From assembly GCA_947254205.1 (NCBI GenBank), contig CAMYCE010000062.1, forward strand, positions 1-11,644: 11,644 nt of DNA, in the 5' to 3' direction. Each line of letters starts with the position of its first letter. The first letter of the stretch is position 1. The translations under genes were made by a program, and so were the position numbers. Below, in pieces: positions 11,642-11,644 of this stretch. The DNA is from an uncultured Prevotellaceae bacterium. Lineage in GTDB: Bacteria > Bacteroidota > Bacteroidia > Bacteroidales > Muribaculaceae. The notes under the pieces are model-generated. The model was given only the letters and a program-made list of their open reading frames with translations, made no database searches and was not told the DNA's origin.

Positions 11642-11644
11642 TTG

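Noticed and set aside
1..11644. The whole window as one large transposon bounded by terminal inverted repeats
   Set aside because: The interior holds ordinary chromosomal genes (tRNA-Leu, tsaE, biotin ligase, pduO) and no transposase or integrase. The repeats are better explained as two separate copies of a dispersed element.

Overview
The window reads as a chromosomal fragment of a gut-type Bacteroidales bacterium (Muribaculaceae or Prevotellaceae would fit; the family is an inference). Three things point there. Ten of the promoter calls rest on the Bacteroidetes -7 box TAnnTTTG, several with a TTG about 19-20 bases upstream. Almost no start has a Shine-Dalgarno sequence. The window also carries type IX secretion (T9SS) parts: the regulator PorX and two secreted proteins with T9SS C-terminal sorting domains.

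Layout, left to right. (1) Positions 1-50 are one arm of a 50-bp inverted repeat; the other arm is at 11592-11641. (2) porX (119-1663, +). (3) A secreted subtilisin-family protease with a T9SS sorting domain (1827-4106, +), closed by a strong terminator. (4) A 455-base stretch with no protein gene, holding a free-standing structured small RNA (about 4312-4458) with its own promoter and terminator, then the promoter of (5) a 103-residue protein with one C-terminal membrane helix (4562-4873, +). (6) A 28-base palindrome and a tRNA-Leu(CAG) gene (5054-5135, +) with its own promoter and terminator. (7) A convergent gene for a 534-residue secreted multidomain protein with a choice-of-anchor-J-like domain and a T9SS sorting domain (5208-6812, -). 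(8) A membrane-anchored polysaccharide deacetylase (7100-8107, +). (9) A compact run of housekeeping genes: tsaE (t6A tRNA modification), a biotin-protein ligase, a LOG-type nucleotide hydrolase and a PduO-type cobalamin adenosyltransferase, followed by a small acidic DUF2795 protein (8159-10827, +). (10) A DUF805 membrane protein (10929-11408, -) meeting the previous gene at a bidirectional terminator.

How the genes relate. PorX controls T9SS genes in studied Bacteroidetes, and two of the large secreted proteins here look like T9SS cargo, so the left half has a secretion theme. The right half is mostly cofactor and tRNA housekeeping: tsaE overlaps the ligase gene by 8 bases and the LOG gene overlaps pduO by 11, so those pairs are very likely co-transcribed.

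I see no defence system, phage, complete insertion sequence or CRISPR array. The items most worth following up are the small RNA with two copies of a sequence that can pair with the same partner, and the terminal inverted repeat. That repeat may be the end of a multicopy element at which an assembly stopped. No clearly new multi-gene system is visible.
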